Both the position numbers and the translations under genes were made by a program. From Helicobacteraceae bacterium (lineage in GTDB: Bacteria > Campylobacterota > Campylobacteria > Campylobacterales > Helicobacteraceae), in the NCBI GenBank assembly GCA_029258405.1, contig JARHYY010000097.1:1-8223 (forward strand): DNA of 8,223 bases. The letters are read 5' to 3'. Below, piece by piece: positions 6,222 to 8,223 of the stretch (its first letter is position 1; every line of letters begins with the position of its first letter). The notes below the pieces were generated by a model, which was given only the letters and a program-made list of their open reading frames with translations, ran no database searches and was not told the DNA's origin.

Positions 6222-7601
6222 TTACGAATTATACATTTTTTCATCTAATGCTTTGAGATTTTTTGCACTACATAGAGCAGAAGTCATTGCACCTGATACA
6301 TTGCTTGCTGTTCTTGCCATATCTACAATAGGATCAATAGCCAAAATGAGGCTAAGCATAACAAAGTTATCTCCAAAACCAATTCCAGCAAGCATTATAG
6401 AAGCTGCCATGGTAGCACTACCGGGCACACCAGCTATCCCCAAAGAGCCTAATGCTGCGACAATTATTACCATGAGAACAAAGCTTATATCAATATCTAC
6501 GCCCAACCCATAAGCCACAAAAACAGCCGCCATAGCAGGAAAATACCCCGCACAACCATTAAGCCCGGTGGTTGTGCCTATTGAGGCTACAAAATTGGCT
6601 ACAGCACTGCTTACGCCAAGTTTTTCTTGAAGTGTTGAAATTGTTAAGGGCAATGTCCCTACAGAGGAGCGAGAGCTGAACGCAAAAAGCCACACCGAAA
6701 AAGCCTTTTTAGCATACATGAGCGGATTAAGCCCAATGCATAGGAGCATAAGAAAATGTACTATAAACATAAGCAGCATAGCTACATAAATAAGGACGAT
6801 AAAAAGCCCAGCACTTTTAATGGCTTCAAAGCCGTGGCTTAATATAACATTTGCTAACATACATACAACCGCATAAGGCATGAAGCTAATGACTATACCT
6901 GTCATATTCATCATAATGGCATAAAAGCTCACCACAAAACCCTCAAAGCTATCAAATGCCTTTTTATATTGCTCTTGTTTGCTTATTTTTTTAGCACAAA
7001 TGCCTATGAAAAATGCAAAAATGACTATGGCTATAATGTTTTCTTTGTTCATTGCCACGATAATGTTGCTTGGGACAAGGTTGAGCAAAATGCTTGAAAG
7101 ATTTTGAATATCACGGATTTGTCGTTCTCCCGCAGCAAAATGCTCACCCAGCCCAAAGCCAGCAGCCAAAAGGACACCAATGGTGGCTGCAATTATGGTG
7201 CTTAGAAGAATCCAAAAAAGGCTTATGCCTAACAATGATGAGATTTTTATATTTTTATCAATTTGCATAATAACCTTGATTATGCAAATGCTAATAAGAG
7301 GTATAACAAGCATTTTGATAAACCCTACAAAAATAGCACTCAAAAACCCAAGCCAATGCTTGCTTTCATTAAACCATATGATTTGTTTTGCCTCATCAGC
7401 ATTTGGATAGCCAGCAATATGTTGTAGCACAAAACCTAAGCCCACACCGATACATAGAGCAATAAACATACGCCACGAGAAATTAAGCCCCACAAGAGCC
7501 ATCTTTTTAAGAGCAAAAAAACAAACGATGAGAACAAAAATGATTATGTAAGTTTGCCATGCAGAAAGCATGAGAAAAAATTGAAAAAAACCATGATTCA
7601 T
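6222..7601 (-). CDS. tcyP: L-cystine symporter, TcyP/YdjN type (DAACS family)
   Basis: This 459-residue inner-membrane carrier has the glutamate/dicarboxylate symporter fold. It resembles E. coli YdjN/TcyP more than GltP or DctA. QIIWFN (residues 73-78) matches the IQWFN of YdjN. HP1 carries FAFSSRSSVGTLPL (306-319), and helix 7 has GLNGCAGYFPAM (346-357) where glutamate carriers have NMDGT. HP2 has GIAGVPGSAT (388-397), and helix 8 has DPIVDMARTASNVSG (423-437). There Asp423, Asp427, Arg430 and Asn434 keep the spacing of the GltPh cation- and substrate-binding residues. The likely job is cation-coupled uptake of L-cystine as a sulfur and cysteine source. Automatic pipelines may call it a generic dicarboxylate symporter. 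AGGA (7608-7611) precedes the ATG by 6 bases. The gene is divergent from guaA and followed closely by the 106-residue gene. Substrate is inferred from recalled similarity. Confidence 0.88.
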   Translation of the reverse strand: MNHGFFQFFLMLSAWQTYIIIFVLIVCFFALKKMALVGLNFSWRMFIALCIGVGLGFVLQHIAGYPNADEAKQIIWFNESKHWLGFLSAIFVGFIKMLVIPLISICIIKVIMQIDKNIKISSLLGISLFWILLSTIIAATIGVLLAAGFGLGEHFAAGERQIRDIQNLSSILLNLVPSNIIVAMNKENIIAIVIFAFFIGICAKKISKQEQYKKAFDSFEGFVVSFYAIMMNMTGIVISFMPYAVVCMLANVILSHGFEAIKSAGLFIVLIYVAMLLMFIVHFLMLLCIGLNPLMYAKKAFSVWLFAFSSRSSVGTLPLTISTLQEKLGVSSAVANFVASIGTTTGLNGCAGYFPAMAAVFVAYGLGVDIDISFVLMVIIVAALGSLGIAGVPGSATMAASIMLAGIGFGDNFVMLSLILAIDPIVDMARTASNVSGAMTSALCSAKNLKALDEKMYNS

Positions 7602-7658
7602 AAATAATCCTATTTTACAATATAATTACGATGACAAAAGACCTTTTTCTTAATAGGG

Positions 7659-7664
7659 TATAAT
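7659..7664 (+). promoter_or_regulatory. Candidate -10 box for guaA
   Basis: TATAAT after GGG, with a T-rich block (7643-7650) upstream and no clear -35. It would start transcription near 7671, so the leader would be about 60 bases and contain the hairpin at 7681-7709. A second TATAAT at 7708-7713 would leave almost no room before the ribosome binding site and is less likely. Confidence 0.45.
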
Positions 7665-7671
7665 AATAGCA
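7663..7671 (-). promoter_or_regulatory. Candidate extended -10 for the symporter gene
   Basis: TGCTATTAT on the minus strand fits TGnTATAAT with one mismatch. It predicts a start near 7656 and a leader of about 55 bases. It overlaps the guaA -10 box by two bases. An alternative, TATATT at 7619-7624, would leave a leader of only about 11 bases. Confidence 0.35.
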
Positions 7672-7680
7672 TAAAATATT

Positions 7681-7709
7681 TAAATCGGTACTTAATTAGT
7701 ATTGATTTA
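7681..7709 (+). promoter_or_regulatory. RNA hairpin in the guaA leader
   Basis: Bases 7681-7692 pair with 7698-7709 around a 5-base loop (TAATT), giving 12 consecutive pairs, two of them G-U. On the opposite strand those two would be A-C mismatches, so the structure is better as a plus-strand transcript. It ends 9 bases before the guaA ribosome binding site (AAGGA, 7719-7723). No T-run follows, so it is not a terminator. Its function is not known. It is too small to be a purine riboswitch, which needs a three-way junction. Confidence 0.5.
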
Positions 7710-7732
7710 TAATGAATTAAGGATATAATAAA

Positions 7733-8223
7733 ATGAAAAATCTACAAATGTTAGTCCTCGATTTTGGCTCTCAATATACACAGCTAATCGCTAGAAGGTT
7801 GCGTGAATATGGAATCTATACAGAAATTGTGCCTTATTTTGAATCGCTAGATTCCATAAAAGCAAAAAATCCCAAGGGCATAGTATTGAGCGGCGGACCT
7901 GCAAGCGTATATGAAGAAGATGCACATAAGCCAGATTCTCAAATTTTTACACTTAATATTCCTATTTTAGGAATTTGCTATGGTATGCAATATATTACGC
8001 ATTTTTTTGGTGGGCATGTTATAAGGGCAGAAGAACAAGAATTTGGAAAAGCACATTTAAAATTACTAGACATTAATGAAGTGCTATTCAAAAATGTAGC
8101 ACAAGATTCTATTGTATGGATGAGCCATGCTGATAAGGTGCAAAGCATACCACAAGGCTTTATAGAACTTGCAAAAAGTGGCAATACGCATTATTGTGCA
8201 ATTGCAAATAAACAAAAGCAAAT
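7733..8223 (+). CDS. guaA: GMP synthase (glutamine-hydrolysing), N-terminal part
   Basis: The first 163 codons of guaA are present; the frame is open at the right edge. GMP synthase aminates XMP to GMP using glutamine and ATP. What is visible is the class I glutamine amidotransferase domain: VLDFGSQYTQLIARRLRE at residues 8-25, VLSGGPASV at 51-59, and GICYGMQ at 80-86 with nucleophile Cys82 (the elbow motif). VWMSHADKV follows at 128-136, where most homologues have SHGD. The His-Glu pair of the triad and the PP-loop synthase domain lie beyond the window. AAGGA (7719-7723) lies 9 bases before the ATG. The gene is divergent from the symporter gene. With purH nearby on the other strand, it gives two purine genes within 2 kb, though not in one operon. 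Confidence 0.97.
   Translation, partial: MKNLQMLVLDFGSQYTQLIARRLREYGIYTEIVPYFESLDSIKAKNPKGIVLSGGPASVYEEDAHKPDSQIFTLNIPILGICYGMQYITHFFGGHVIRAEEQEFGKAHLKLLDINEVLFKNVAQDSIVWMSHADKVQSIPQGFIELAKSGNTHYCAIANKQKQ

Noticed and set aside
7602..7732. Purine riboswitch before guaA
   Set aside because: Only one simple hairpin is present; there is no three-way junction or conserved purine-aptamer core.

Overview
The window is AT-rich, with short intergenic gaps, genes on both strands and T-rich promoters of the TGnTATAAT type without a clear -35 box. The proteins (HemL, a cyclophilin with the PHLDG variant, PurH with the GMGMTSRVDAA variant, an AtpZ-like protein beside hemL) point to a Campylobacterota genome, most likely an enterohepatic Helicobacter. 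This is inference from recalled family features, not from a search. The presence of purH argues against H. pylori, which lacks de novo IMP synthesis.

Layout, left to right. (1) Positions 1-61 hold the first 20 codons of a minus-strand gene that leaves the window. (2) A terminator hairpin (103-152) follows a small minus-strand gene (161-403) for an 80-residue coiled-coil protein with a C-terminal membrane anchor; its coiled coil is built from an 11-7-7-11 residue DNA repeat. (3) About 230 bases (500-730) hold no gene. (4) A cytoplasmic cyclophilin (731-1234, minus) is divergent from an exported 328-residue protein (1303-2289, plus), which may be a trypsin-like fold without a catalytic triad. 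(5) A compact minus-strand operon runs from 5812 down to 2257: purH, hemL, an atpZ-like gene and a four-helix membrane protein gene. The last gene overlaps the exported-protein gene tail to tail by 33 bases. (6) Upstream on the minus strand is a second unit, a TcyP/YdjN-type L-cystine symporter (6222-7601) followed 23 bases later by a 106-residue protein of unknown function (5878-6198). (7) guaA starts at 7733 on the plus strand and runs off the right edge.

Biologically this is mostly housekeeping: the last two steps to IMP (PurH), the amination of XMP to GMP (GuaA), 5-aminolevulinate supply for haem (HemL), cystine import, protein folding, and a probable F1Fo ATP synthase accessory pair. The intergenic region between the symporter and guaA is the most structured non-coding stretch. 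It has overlapping divergent -10 elements and a 12-bp RNA hairpin just upstream of guaA.

I see no tRNA, rRNA, CRISPR array, insertion sequence, prophage or defence cassette, and no convincing new multi-gene system. The best leads are the putative pseudoprotease, the AtpZ/AtpI-like pair away from an atp operon, and the guaA leader hairpin.
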